Of a stretch of DNA of 64,000 nucleotides, positions 1 through 8,079 are shown piece by piece. Where the stretch lies: contig NZ_OY782507.1 in the NCBI RefSeq assembly GCF_963677725.1, positions 744,001 to 808,000 on the forward strand, written 5' to 3'. This DNA comes from an uncultured Cohaesibacter sp. (GTDB taxonomy: Bacteria > Pseudomonadota > Alphaproteobacteria > Rhizobiales > Cohaesibacteraceae). Positions within the stretch are counted from its first letter, which is position 1, and the number at the start of each line of letters is the position of its first letter. The position numbers and the translations under genes were made by a program. Under the pieces are notes generated by a model. The model did no database searches. It saw only the letters and a program-made list of their open reading frames with translations, and had not been told where the DNA came from.

Positions 1-8
1 GTTTGTTC

Positions 9-1166
9 TTAGCCGCCCTTGACCGAACCGGCCAATAGACCGCGCACAAGATAGCGCTGGAGCGAGAAGAAGACGGTGAGCGGCACGATGATGGTAATGA
101 AGGCGGAGGCCGTCAAAATTTCCCAGTTGCCACCGCGTGAGCCGAGCATTTCTCTCAAACGGCCCGTGAGCACCAATTGATCCTCGCCATTGCCAAGGAA
201 AACCATGGCAACCAGAAGGTCGTTCCAGACCCACAGGAACTGGAAGATGGCAAACGAAGCGAGCGCGGGAAATGAGAGCGGCAGGATAATCTTGATGAAG
301 ATATCAAAGTGGCTGGCCCCATCAACGCGCGCAGATTCGATAATTTCCTTCGGCAATTCCGAGATATAGTTGCGAAGCAAATAGATCGCCAACGGCAGAC
401 CGAAACCCGTATGGGCCAACCAGATGCCCAGATAGGTCTTGGCTGGCACACCCATGAAGGCACCGACCTTGTTGTAGAGCTGGAGCAACGGGATCAGAGA
501 CATTTGCAGCGGCACGACCAGCAAACCAACCACCACGGCAACCAGAACCGCACGGCCGGGAAAATGCATCCATGCCAGCGCATAGGCAGCAAAGGCGGCA
601 ATCAGGATCGGGATGATCGTGGAGGGAATCGTGACGGTCAGTGAGTTGATGAAGCTACGGCCGATGCCTTCAGCGGTCAGCACTTCACGATAGTTGTCGA
701 GCGTGAAGATCGGAGGGCTGGTGACCGTGTGGAAGACCCGCTTGCCGCGGCTGCCTTTCCACTTCTCCGGCGAGGTCAGAATATATGTCCCGTCCGCATC
801 CACTTGGAGGGTCTGACCCTTCCTCATTTCAGCAACAGTGCCAACCTTGTAGGCTTCCGGATCCTGGGCGCGCCAACCAAAGGCCGTGACTTTGCCGCTG
901 TTATCGGTTTCCTCAAGAATGTTGCCGCGAATGACAAAGACACCGTCTTTTTCGATCTGGGTGTCGGGACCCTTGGCGCGACCGATCAGATTTTGCTCTG
1001 AGGCAAAAAGTGCTGTCCACCAGCCAGACACGGCCAGTTGATCCTTGTCACGGATCGATGAAACGAACAGACCGATTGTCGGCATGGTCCAGAGCAGCAC
1101 CAGAAGAACAACGGAAAGATGGACTACCCACATCAAGGGCGATTTTGTTTTGGATCCCGAGATCAT
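9..1166 (-). CDS. aglG: Alpha-glucoside ABC transporter, inner-membrane permease AglG
   Basis: One of two permease subunits of a sugar importer. The 385-residue protein has a first membrane helix at about residues 12-35. A large hydrophilic insertion, presumably periplasmic, fills about 40-155, and the remaining helices begin near 175. The EAA loop that contacts the ATPase lies at about 274-298 (key residues EIIESARVDGA). The long insertion after helix 1 is typical of AglG rather than plain MalG. The gene lies one base behind aglF and is surely cotranscribed with it. The ATPase subunit (AglK type) is not in the window; it may lie just left of position 1. Family assignment is strong; the exact sugar is inferred from the aglEFG set. 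Confidence 0.88.
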   Translation of the reverse strand: MISGSKTKSPLMWVVHLSVVLLVLLWTMPTIGLFVSSIRDKDQLAVSGWWTALFASEQNLIGRAKGPDTQIEKDGVFVIRGNILEETDNSGKVTAFGWRAQDPEAYKVGTVAEMRKGQTLQVDADGTYILTSPEKWKGSRGKRVFHTVTSPPIFTLDNYREVLTAEGIGRSFINSLTVTIPSTIIPILIAAFAAYALAWMHFPGRAVLVAVVVGLLVVPLQMSLIPLLQLYNKVGAFMGVPAKTYLGIWLAHTGFGLPLAIYLLRNYISELPKEIIESARVDGASHFDIFIKIILPLSFPALASFAIFQFLWVWNDLLVAMVFLGNGEDQLVLTGRLREMLGSRGGNWEILTASAFITIIVPLTVFFSLQRYLVRGLLAGSVKGG

Positions 1167-1167
1167 G

Positions 1168-2178
1168 TTAAAGCCCTTTATTTTCAGCGTTGGCCTGACG
1201 AATATTCCAGATCATGATCGGAACGACGAGCAGCATGATGACAACCGCAATGGTCGCCCCTCGTCCGAAGTCACCGCCACCACGGAACATCCAGCTAAAC
1301 ATGAGATTGGCTAGAACCTGCGTATCCCATTGACCATTTGTCATGGCAAAGACGATATCGAAGACCTTTAGAACCGTGATTGTGATGGTAGTCCAGACAA
1401 CCGCGATGGTTTTCCAGATTTGCGGCACCATGATGTAGAAGAAGATTTGCACGCCGTTGGCGCCATCGATCACGGCGGCCTCAATGGTTTCTTCGGGAAT
1501 GCCGCGCAGCGCAGCAGACAGGATAACCATGGCAAAGCCGGTCTGGATCCATACCAGAATGATCATCAGGAAAAAATTGTTCCAGAAGGGTATCGTGATC
1601 CATGCCTGTGGCTCCATGCCCATGGCTTCGACCACGGCATTCAACAGCCCGATCTGCACCGACCCTTCGCCACGATATTCATAGATGAATTTCCAGATGA
1701 TCGATGCGCCAATAAAGGAAATGGCCATGGGCATGAAGATCAGCGACTTGGCAATATTCCCCCACCAGATGCGGTCGGTCAGGGCAGCGATCACCAGCCC
1801 GAAGAAGGTCGACATGGCTGGCACAAAAATCAGCCACAGGATGTTGTTGAACATCGCCTGATGGAATTCACGGTCCTGGAACAGCCAAATATAATTGTCG
1901 AGGCCGACGAATGTTTCGCCATTCTTGTCATAGACCGACAGGATCAGCGAGGCGATCGCCGGATAGACCAGATATAGGGTCAGGGCCAACAAAGCTGGCC
2001 CAAGGAAAAGCCACGGTCTGATCCGGTGTGCCATCGCCAGATTGCGGACGCTTTTTTCCGGTGATGCTGCATCAGCGGGATATAGTCGGTCCAAAAGCCA
2101 GTTTGAACCGACGAAATAGACCACGCAGCCCATGACGCCGACCAAGACGATGCCGAGTGCGGATGCAATTTGTTCCAT
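1168..2178 (-). CDS. aglF: Alpha-glucoside ABC transporter, inner-membrane permease AglF
   Basis: Second permease subunit of the sugar importer, pairing with AglG. The 336-residue protein has an N-terminal helix, a soluble linker of about 40 residues, then six helices and an EAA loop near residues 250-275 (EETIEAAVIDGANG). The ATG at 2178 is preferred to an in-frame GTG at 2193 because GGTGGAG lies at ribosome-binding distance before it. Only one base separates it from aglG, while about 390 bases with a long hairpin separate it from aglE. That layout usually means the binding protein is made in excess over the permeases. Confidence in the family is high; substrate specificity is inferred. Confidence 0.87.
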   Translation of the reverse strand: MEQIASALGIVLVGVMGCVVYFVGSNWLLDRLYPADAASPEKSVRNLAMAHRIRPWLFLGPALLALTLYLVYPAIASLILSVYDKNGETFVGLDNYIWLFQDREFHQAMFNNILWLIFVPAMSTFFGLVIAALTDRIWWGNIAKSLIFMPMAISFIGASIIWKFIYEYRGEGSVQIGLLNAVVEAMGMEPQAWITIPFWNNFFLMIILVWIQTGFAMVILSAALRGIPEETIEAAVIDGANGVQIFFYIMVPQIWKTIAVVWTTITITVLKVFDIVFAMTNGQWDTQVLANLMFSWMFRGGGDFGRGATIAVVIMLLVVPIMIWNIRQANAENKGL

Positions 2179-2570
2179 ACTGTCGCGCTCCACCTAGAGC
2201 GTTTAGTTGGCAATCCATTGCAATGGATTGGCTCAAAACGCTGTTTTTGTTTGTGTCCTGGGCCCGGCTTTTTGCCATAACCGGGGCCTGCTTCGAAGGT
2301 GCTGATCATCCTGCATCGCCCGTTGCCCGTGTCCGAACACTGCGTTGCGCTGATATCGACCTTGCTTGAAGACTTGGTTTTGTTTGAGATCCAGTCCCGG
2401 ATGCTTTCCTCTCGTGACGAGATATCTTTGCATCTGAGACAGTCCGCTGCCGGATCTGGCGCCCGATTGGTCACCCAAAAGACCCGACCCGGAGAAGACA
2501 GCCCCCGCTTGGGTGCGGGAGCCGTTTGAATGGGGAGAGGCGTGTCTCTCGATTTCCAGTCAAGATGGTC
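2179..2570 (-). other. Intercistronic gap aglE-aglF with a long palindromic hairpin
   Basis: No convincing gene lies here. At 2211-2230 the arms CAATCCATTG and CAATGGATTG form a perfect 20-base palindrome. It is flanked by AGCGTTT (about 2199) and AAACGCT (about 2236-2242), so about 45 bases can fold into one hairpin just upstream of aglF. A second small hairpin (CCCGC/GCGGG, 2503-2520) lies after the aglE stop codon. In other sugar ABC operons such hairpins protect the upstream binding-protein mRNA; that role is inferred here. Confidence 0.6.
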
Positions 2571-3926
2571 TTACTTCAGAGCATCCCAGGTTTTCTGGAT
2601 TTCGTCACCAACCGTCTGGGCGTCCTTGCCGCCAGCATAGTCGACCATGCCGGTCCAGAATGCGCCTGCGCCAATCTTGCCGGGCATCAGGTCGGAACCA
2701 TCAAAGCGGAAAGTCGTTGCATTGAGCAGGATTTGACCCTGTTTTTTCAGGGCATCGTTGGCATAGGCTTCGATATTCACGCCCTTATGCGGCGTCAGCA
2801 AGCCAGACTGAGCCATCCAGATTTCGTGCGCAATTGGCGATTTCAGGAAGTCGATAAATGCCCGTGCACCTTTGGATTCGCGGGTGATTGCAAACAGAGT
2901 GCCTGCACCGAGAACCGGCTTGCCAAGATCCTTGCCAGCATAGGCAGGGAAATAGAAGAAGTCGGCGTCTTCACCCAATTTGGTCCCTTCAGGGAAGAAG
3001 GATGGAATGAAGGAAGCCTGACGATGCATGTAGCATTTTGGTGGGGAGGTGAAGAGGCCTTTCGGGCTGTCACGGAAATCGGTGGTGCCGACTGCCCCTG
3101 CCCCGCCATCAACGAAATCATCGTTGCGGGCGAACCAGCCGAATTCCTCGATCGCACCAATAACGGCAGGATCGTTGAATTTCACTTCGTTGGTAACCCA
3201 CTTGTCATAGACGTCCGGCTTCTGCGTGCGGAGCATGAAGTCTTCGACCCAGTCGGTTGCAGGCCAACCGGTCGCATCACCGGAGCCCAGACCGATACAC
3301 CATGGCTTGCCACCGTCCTTGACAATCTGCTCGCTGAGGGCTTTGAGCTCTTCCATGCTCTGAGGGACTTCATAGCCAGCATCTTCAAAGTTTTCCGGCA
3401 CATACCAAACGAGCGATTTCACGTCGACTTTGTAGAAGAAGCCGAAATATGCGTCTTTGCCTTCTTTATTCTTGTAGGTCCCCAGATCAACCCAAGACTG
3501 ACCAGCAGCATAATTATCCTTGACCCACTGCTTGGTGTCGTCGGACAGCGGCGTCAGCAAGCCTTTGGAAGCGAGGTCAGCGGCCAAACCGGGCTGCGGG
3601 AAAATAGCAACATTGGGCGCGGAGCCTGCCCCGGTATCAATCACGATCTGCTGCTCAAAGCTGTCAGAGCCAGCATACTCGACCTTGGCGCCAGTGGCTT
3701 CCTCGAAATAGTCGACTACGCTCTCAAACAGGTCCTTGTCGACACTGAGCCAAGGACCAAAAACCGTAATGGTTTCGCCTTTAAGATCGGTCTTTTTGAG
3801 TTCTTCGTAGGAAGCCCAGTTGAAGCGAGCATCTTCACCCGGTTTGAATTTCAGGTGATCCATGGCCTGCGCGCTACCAGCAGCAAGAGCCGCAACAGCA
3901 ACGCCCATCATAAGTGTCTTCAACAT
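2571..3926 (-). CDS. aglE: Alpha-glucoside ABC transporter, periplasmic binding protein AglE
   Basis: Solute-binding protein that captures the sugar in the periplasm and delivers it to AglFG. The 451-residue protein begins with a signal peptide (MLKTLMMGVAVAALAAGSAQA, cleavage after AQA). The rest is a cluster 1 (MalE/UgpB-like) binding fold with motifs such as ITVFGPW near residue 50 and several conserved tryptophans. A GGGAGG ribosome-binding site lies 9 bases before the ATG. It is divergent from the LacI-type regulator at 4315, with candidate operators between them. It is the first gene of the importer operon. The family is certain; an alpha-glucoside substrate follows the AglE resemblance, although the linked glycosidase is of family GH1. 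Confidence 0.87.
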   Translation of the reverse strand: MLKTLMMGVAVAALAAGSAQAMDHLKFKPGEDARFNWASYEELKKTDLKGETITVFGPWLSVDKDLFESVVDYFEEATGAKVEYAGSDSFEQQIVIDTGAGSAPNVAIFPQPGLAADLASKGLLTPLSDDTKQWVKDNYAAGQSWVDLGTYKNKEGKDAYFGFFYKVDVKSLVWYVPENFEDAGYEVPQSMEELKALSEQIVKDGGKPWCIGLGSGDATGWPATDWVEDFMLRTQKPDVYDKWVTNEVKFNDPAVIGAIEEFGWFARNDDFVDGGAGAVGTTDFRDSPKGLFTSPPKCYMHRQASFIPSFFPEGTKLGEDADFFYFPAYAGKDLGKPVLGAGTLFAITRESKGARAFIDFLKSPIAHEIWMAQSGLLTPHKGVNIEAYANDALKKQGQILLNATTFRFDGSDLMPGKIGAGAFWTGMVDYAGGKDAQTVGDEIQKTWDALK

Positions 3927-3949
3927 ATCGCAAAACCTCCCAAAGGCAT

Positions 3950-3963
3950 TTGTTGATCAACAA
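3950..3963. promoter_or_regulatory. Perfect 14-base palindrome before aglE
   Basis: TTGTTGATCAACAA reads the same on both strands and lies 24-37 bases before the aglE start codon, just upstream of its ribosome-binding site. It could be an operator in the untranslated leader. The assignment is inference. Confidence 0.45.
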
Positions 3964-3987
3964 GAATTCTGACGGATAAGCGATTTT

Positions 3988-3999
3988 CAAACCGCTTTG
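3988..3999. promoter_or_regulatory. Candidate LacI-family operator between aglE and aglR
   Basis: CAAACCGCTTTG fits the usual LacI-family operator layout, AAANCGNTTT with a central CG. It lies in the divergent promoter region of 388 bases between aglE and the LacI-type regulator gene. A related sequence, CAAGGCGGTTT, lies in inverted orientation near 4033-4043. AglR is the obvious candidate ligand; this is inferred from position and sequence only. Confidence 0.5.
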
Positions 4000-4314
4000 G
4001 ATTAATTTGAGCATGCTTTGGATGACTGTCAGAGTCAAGGCGGTTTTTGGCAAAACCTGGCTATTTACGGTAGAAATTTTAAATTTCAATCGTTCCAAAC
4101 TGCAAAATTTCGCCCTTTCTGCATAAAACCTCTGCACAATCGGTATTGCGGAGCATTTCGATTTATGCGTAGAATGAAGATCGGTTTTGATAGGGCTTTG
4201 AAAGCTCCTACCCTGAAGCACCTGTCACCCACCGCGCCAGATTGGAGAGACCATTTCAGACCAGCCGGTCTGGATAACCTCTTGCCCGTCCGCATCCTTT
4301 GTGAGGTCGCAGCC

Positions 4315-5340
4315 GTGAATTTAAAAGAATTGTCCACTCTCCTGAACCTGTCCCAGACGACGGTCAGTCGCGCCCTTAATGGATATCCGGAAGTGGGTGA
4401 GAAGACGCGGTTGCGTGTTCTGGAAGCTGCGCAGAAGCACAATTACCACCCCTCCTCCTCGGCCAAACGACTGGCCATGGGGCGCGCCAATTCGGTTGCC
4501 CATGTCGTGCCGCAAAGCGCCAGACACTCGATGATCAACCCCCACTTCTCCGACTTTATAGCCGGTGCAGGCGAGACCTATTCACGCTATGGCTATGACA
4601 TGGTCATTTCCGTTGTGCCGGAAATCCAGCAGGAAAGCATCTATCGCGAGTTGACGCGCTCGGGACGCGTTGACGGCTTCATTGTCCATGGCCCGGCAAA
4701 GGATGATCCGCGCATTGAACTGCTCGAAAGCCTCGACGTGCCTTTCGTTGTTCATGGGCGCACAGAGGTGAACAAGGACCGCTATAGCTGGCTTGATGTC
4801 AACAATCGCAGTTCTTTCAAACGGGCAACCAACTTCCTGCTCGACCTGGGACACAAACGCATCGCCTTGCTGAATGGTCTGCAGGACATGGACTTTGCCT
4901 ATCGCCGTCTGATCGGATATGAGGCCGCCCTGCGCTCACATGGACTGGAAGCTGATCCGGATCTGATTTTTTCGTCTGACATGATCGAGCCCTATGGCTA
5001 TATGGTCACGCGCCAGTTGCTTGAACGGCAGGAAGCGCCCAGCGCCATCCTGACATCGTCGGTTCTTACGGCGCTTGGTGTGGTGCGCGCCGCTCAGGAA
5101 ATGGGCCTGCACATTGGCAAGGATCTGTCGGTGCTCACGTTTGATGACCAACTGTCATTCCTGCAGCATTCGGGGGTGCCACTCTTCACCGCCGTGCGCT
5201 CTTCCATTTTTGAGGCCGGAAAACGGCTGGCAGAAATCCTGCTTGACCGGATCAACAATCCGGACCAACCCCTCACCCAGGAACTCTGGGAAACCGATCT
5301 GGTTGTCGGTCGGTCAACAGGCCCTTATATGGGCAATTGA
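4315..5340 (+). CDS. aglR: LacI-family transcriptional regulator of the sugar operon (AglR-like)
   Basis: A one-component sugar-responsive regulator of 341 residues. The helix-turn-helix is at the very N terminus (VNLKELSTLLNLSQTTVSRA), followed by the hinge helix at about 48-58 and a periplasmic-binding-protein-like effector domain to the end. The GTG at 4315 is chosen because it places the DNA-binding motif at residue 1. The open frame extends upstream to 4018, but that part has no LacI features. It is divergent from aglE and followed closely by the GH1 glycosidase, so it likely represses both import and hydrolysis until sugar binds. The effector is unknown. Confidence 0.85.
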   Translation: MNLKELSTLLNLSQTTVSRALNGYPEVGEKTRLRVLEAAQKHNYHPSSSAKRLAMGRANSVAHVVPQSARHSMINPHFSDFIAGAGETYSRYGYDMVISVVPEIQQESIYRELTRSGRVDGFIVHGPAKDDPRIELLESLDVPFVVHGRTEVNKDRYSWLDVNNRSSFKRATNFLLDLGHKRIALLNGLQDMDFAYRRLIGYEAALRSHGLEADPDLIFSSDMIEPYGYMVTRQLLERQEAPSAILTSSVLTALGVVRAAQEMGLHIGKDLSVLTFDDQLSFLQHSGVPLFTAVRSSIFEAGKRLAEILLDRINNPDQPLTQELWETDLVVGRSTGPYMGN

Positions 5341-5411
5341 TCGCCCTTAGTCTTGGCTTGACTGATCTGACCGATTTCACATCTATTCAATCATTTTCGA
5401 TGAGGCCCCCA

Positions 5412-6770
5412 ATGCCAGCACTGAAACGACAATCTTCCTTTACCCTTTCGCGCGCTGATTTTCCCGATGACTTCAAATTCGGCACATCGACCTCGGCCTA
5501 TCAGATCGAAGGCAGCAAATTTGGCGGCGCTGGCAGCACTCACTGGGATACCTTTGCCACCACGCCCGGCAATGTGGTCAATTTCGAAAATGGGGCGACT
5601 GCCTGTGATCATTATCACAAATGGCAGGAAGATCTCGATTTGATGCGTGACTTGGGAATCGATTCCTATCGGTTTTCGAGTTCATGGGCGCGGGTCATGC
5701 CCGACGGCAAGGGTGAGGTGAATGCAGCAGGGCTCGATTTTTACGATCGGTTGGTCGACGGGCTTCTGGAACGCGATATCGAGCCACATTTGACGCTCTA
5801 TCACTGGGAGTTGCCGAGCGCACTCTCTGATCTGGGCGGCTGGCAAAACCGGGATATTGCCGATTATTTTGCCAACTATGCGGAAATCATGATCAAGCGC
5901 ATGGGGGATCGTCTTGAAAGCGTTGCGACCTTCAATGAGCCTTGGTGCATAACGTGGCTTAGCCATTATCACGGCATTCATGCGCCCGGCTTGCGTGATA
6001 TTCGCGCTGCGACCCGTGCATCACACCATGTGCCCCTTGCTCATGCGAAAGCCGTTTCAGCCTTGCGTGCGATGAACCAGAAAAATCTGGGTATCGTGCT
6101 GAATTTTGAACATACGAGCGCCTTTGATGACAAGAAAAGCTCGATCAGGGCAGCGCAGATTGCCGAAGGAATTTACAATCGCTGGTTCCTTGGTGGCCTG
6201 TTCAAGGGCGTTTATCCCGAAGATGTGGTCCATTATCTCGAACCCTATCTGCCGGCTGGCTGGCAGGACGACATGGCAGCAATCAGCGCACCTATCGACT
6301 GGCTGGGCATCAATTATTACACACGCAATCTGGTGGTCGAGAAGGACCACAATATGGGATGCAGACTGCCAAACTTTACATCCGAGCCCGGCCCTCTGCC
6401 AAAGACCGAGATGAATTGGGAAGTCTATCCTGAAGGTCTCAGTGCAATTCTGCGCTGGATCAGCGAGACCTATACCGGCGCCCTGCCTCTGACGGTCACC
6501 GAAAATGGTATGGCCAATGATGATCACTTGATTGACGGCGTCGTGGATGATCAGGAGCGGATCGCCTATCTCGACATGCACTTCAAGGCCGCACTTGACG
6601 TGATCAAGGACGGGGTGCCTCTGACGGGCTATTTTGTCTGGTCCTTCATGGACAATTTTGAATGGGCGCTGGGCTATGACAAACGCTTCGGCATCATTCA
6701 CGTGGATTTCGAAACGTTGGAACGACTGCCAAAAGCCTCCTACCATGCGCTGAAGGACTTTTTGGCCTAG
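5412..6770 (+). CDS. GH1 family beta-glucosidase
   Basis: Cytoplasmic glycoside hydrolase of family 1, 452 residues with no signal peptide. The acid/base glutamate is in TFNEPW (about E176) and the nucleophile in VTENGM (about E364). The C-terminal GH1 signature WSFMDNFEWALGYDKRFG is intact. The ATG at 5412 has GAGG eight bases before it; an ATG at 5400 is also possible. It directly follows aglR and probably splits the disaccharide brought in by the aglEFG importer. Rhizobial agl operons usually carry a GH13 alpha-glucosidase here, so a beta-glucosidase is notable. It could also act on other beta-glycosides. Confidence 0.9.
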   Translation: MPALKRQSSFTLSRADFPDDFKFGTSTSAYQIEGSKFGGAGSTHWDTFATTPGNVVNFENGATACDHYHKWQEDLDLMRDLGIDSYRFSSSWARVMPDGKGEVNAAGLDFYDRLVDGLLERDIEPHLTLYHWELPSALSDLGGWQNRDIADYFANYAEIMIKRMGDRLESVATFNEPWCITWLSHYHGIHAPGLRDIRAATRASHHVPLAHAKAVSALRAMNQKNLGIVLNFEHTSAFDDKKSSIRAAQIAEGIYNRWFLGGLFKGVYPEDVVHYLEPYLPAGWQDDMAAISAPIDWLGINYYTRNLVVEKDHNMGCRLPNFTSEPGPLPKTEMNWEVYPEGLSAILRWISETYTGALPLTVTENGMANDDHLIDGVVDDQERIAYLDMHFKAALDVIKDGVPLTGYFVWSFMDNFEWALGYDKRFGIIHVDFETLERLPKASYHALKDFLA

Positions 6771-6794
6771 CAGCCGCAAGACACGTGCTTGAAC

Positions 6795-6824
6795 AAAAAA
6801 GGCAGCCAACTAGCTGCCTTTTTT
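6795..6824. terminator. Bidirectional intrinsic terminator after the GH1 gene
   Basis: The stem AAAAAAGGCAGC / GCTGCCTTTTTT has a six-base loop (CAACTA). It lies 24 bases after the GH1 stop codon. The T-tracts on both strands mean it can also stop leftward transcription coming from the Lrp-type gene. Confidence 0.9.
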
Positions 6825-6846
6825 GATAAGATCATATTTAGTCGAC

Positions 6847-7013
6847 ATCCTCGGGAGGCAAGAATGGTGCCCCTCAGCTGGTCGCCGCTGTGGGGGACAA
6901 CGACGACCAGCCCACAGGCCAAACGGTCTGCGTTTATGGGCCGTGGGGCCCTACGACAGAGAAATATTGTTATGGGCAACCGAGTGGGGGACGAGGTTGC
7001 CTATTTTTCTCTG
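6847..7013. ncRNA. Unidentified multi-hairpin structured element, strand uncertain
   Basis: Between convergent genes lies a run of consecutive hairpins with no plausible reading frame. Stem 1 is GCTGGTCG (6877-6884) with CGACCAGC (6904-6911). Stem 2 is CCCAC-A-GGCC (6911-6920) with GGCCGTGGG (6939-6947), enclosing AAACG/CGTTT (6921-6935). Stem 3 is CAGAGAAA (6957-6964) with TTTCTCTG (7006-7013), enclosing GGCAACC (6975-6981) with GGTTGCC (6995-7001). The loops of the first and last hairpins both contain GTGGGGGAC. On the plus strand it would end in T-rich sequence near 7004-7027. On the minus strand it would end at the terminator 6795-6824 with C-rich loops. I do not recognise a known RNA family. 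Confidence 0.55.
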
Positions 7014-7072
7014 ACGCCTTTTTTTGCCAATACAGGAGCCGCATCTTCACACCGGGGAGCAAAGACAATTTC

Positions 7073-7519
7073 CTATAAAGGCAAAACTCTGGTTTCCTTG
7101 GCTGTATTCAGCGCTATTTGAGTTTCGGTTGCTCGCACGCCCGGAAGCGCTTTGAGAGACCGAACGATAAAGTGATTCAGGTCATCGTTGGTTCGCGTTC
7201 TCACCTTTAAAAGGTAGGAATGCTTTCCCGTGACATGATGCATCTCCTGCACTTCATCGAAAGCAATTACACTGGATACAAATTCTTGCTCGTCGAACGA
7301 GTAATCCAAATCGACGAAAATGAAAGCGGTCACGCCGAATCCGCTCTTTATTGGATCGAGCACCGCCTCTATCGTGGCAACAGCCCCTGTATCAATCAGT
7401 TTGCGCACGCGTTCATTCGTTGCGCTTACTGACAGTCCGATTTCCTTTGCAAGGTCAGCACTTGCGCGCCTTCCGTCCTTTTGCAAAAGCAAAAGCAACC
7501 GCCGATCCAGATCATCCAT
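7073..7519 (-). CDS. Lrp/AsnC-family transcriptional regulator
   Basis: A 148-residue regulator of the feast/famine type. The winged helix-turn-helix is at residues 1-60 (MDDLDRRLLLLLQKDGR, then AKEIGLSVSATNERVRKL), followed by a ligand-binding RAM domain (about 68-145). The start at 7519 fits the family length; the open frame extends 21 codons further upstream without features. AGGG precedes the ATG. An 8-base inverted repeat (GGTATTTT / AAAATACC at 7523-7530 and 7557-7564) straddles the 5' leader and could be an autoregulatory site. The neighbours do not reveal its target; an amino acid ligand is the family norm. Confidence 0.87.
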   Translation of the reverse strand: MDDLDRRLLLLLQKDGRRASADLAKEIGLSVSATNERVRKLIDTGAVATIEAVLDPIKSGFGVTAFIFVDLDYSFDEQEFVSSVIAFDEVQEMHHVTGKHSYLLKVRTRTNDDLNHFIVRSLKALPGVRATETQIALNTAKETRVLPL

Positions 7520-8079
7520 GCCGGTATTTTTCCCTATTGGCAGCGAACAGATATCCAAAATACCAGTTTGATGCAAGCGCATCCCTGGATCGCAAATCCG
7601 CGCATCACACTAAAAAAAATACATCTAAAACGCCGAAACGCTGTGGAACGCATGAATTCATGCATAGCGGATTTTGAATATTGCGCATTTGATACGAAAG
7701 GATAAGGTAAAATTGCTAAACCGGATGTAGTTAGTGTTAATTGGTATTAAAATTTAATCTGTGGATAAATTTGGCCCTAGCAAAAACACAGCAAGCATCT
7801 CTAGCGTAACCGGCAGGTAGAAACGTCAAATTTACGGAAAAACGGCGCTTTTCCTGCTAATTTTAAGGTCAGAGCTCAAATAATAGCCAGTTTTCTCACA
7901 CAGAACCATCGTATGACAGTTTCACGTCAGCTCAACTTTTTTAGAATCGCATTCCCCTTTTGACCGTCTTTCGCTCCTGCATAGGGCTGAATGATTGCGC
8001 AATCAGGAAACGCAGGGTTCTTCTCGGTCCTGTTATGAAAGGCCCATTGGGCGCTTCTCATGTCTCGCAGCGCGTAATT
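7520..8079. other. 560-base gene-free stretch between the Lrp-type gene and the amidase
   Basis: AT-rich sequence without a credible reading frame. It holds the leftward promoter region of the Lrp-type gene, with the inverted repeat 7523-7564. Nothing else could be assigned. Confidence 0.5.

Noticed and set aside
2526-3956. 476-codon open frame opposite to aglE
   Set aside because: Antisense shadow of a clear binding-protein gene, with no start signal or protein features of its own.
6847-7027. 6S RNA, SRP RNA, RNase P RNA or guanidine riboswitch at the multi-hairpin element
   Set aside because: The chain of separate hairpins does not match the single long 6S stem, none of the conserved SRP or RNase P motifs is present, and the loops are too large for the mini-ykkC fold.
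7737-7750. CtrA-like TTAA-N6-TTAA upstream of the Lrp-type gene
   Set aside because: The spacer is six bases instead of seven and no second element supports it.
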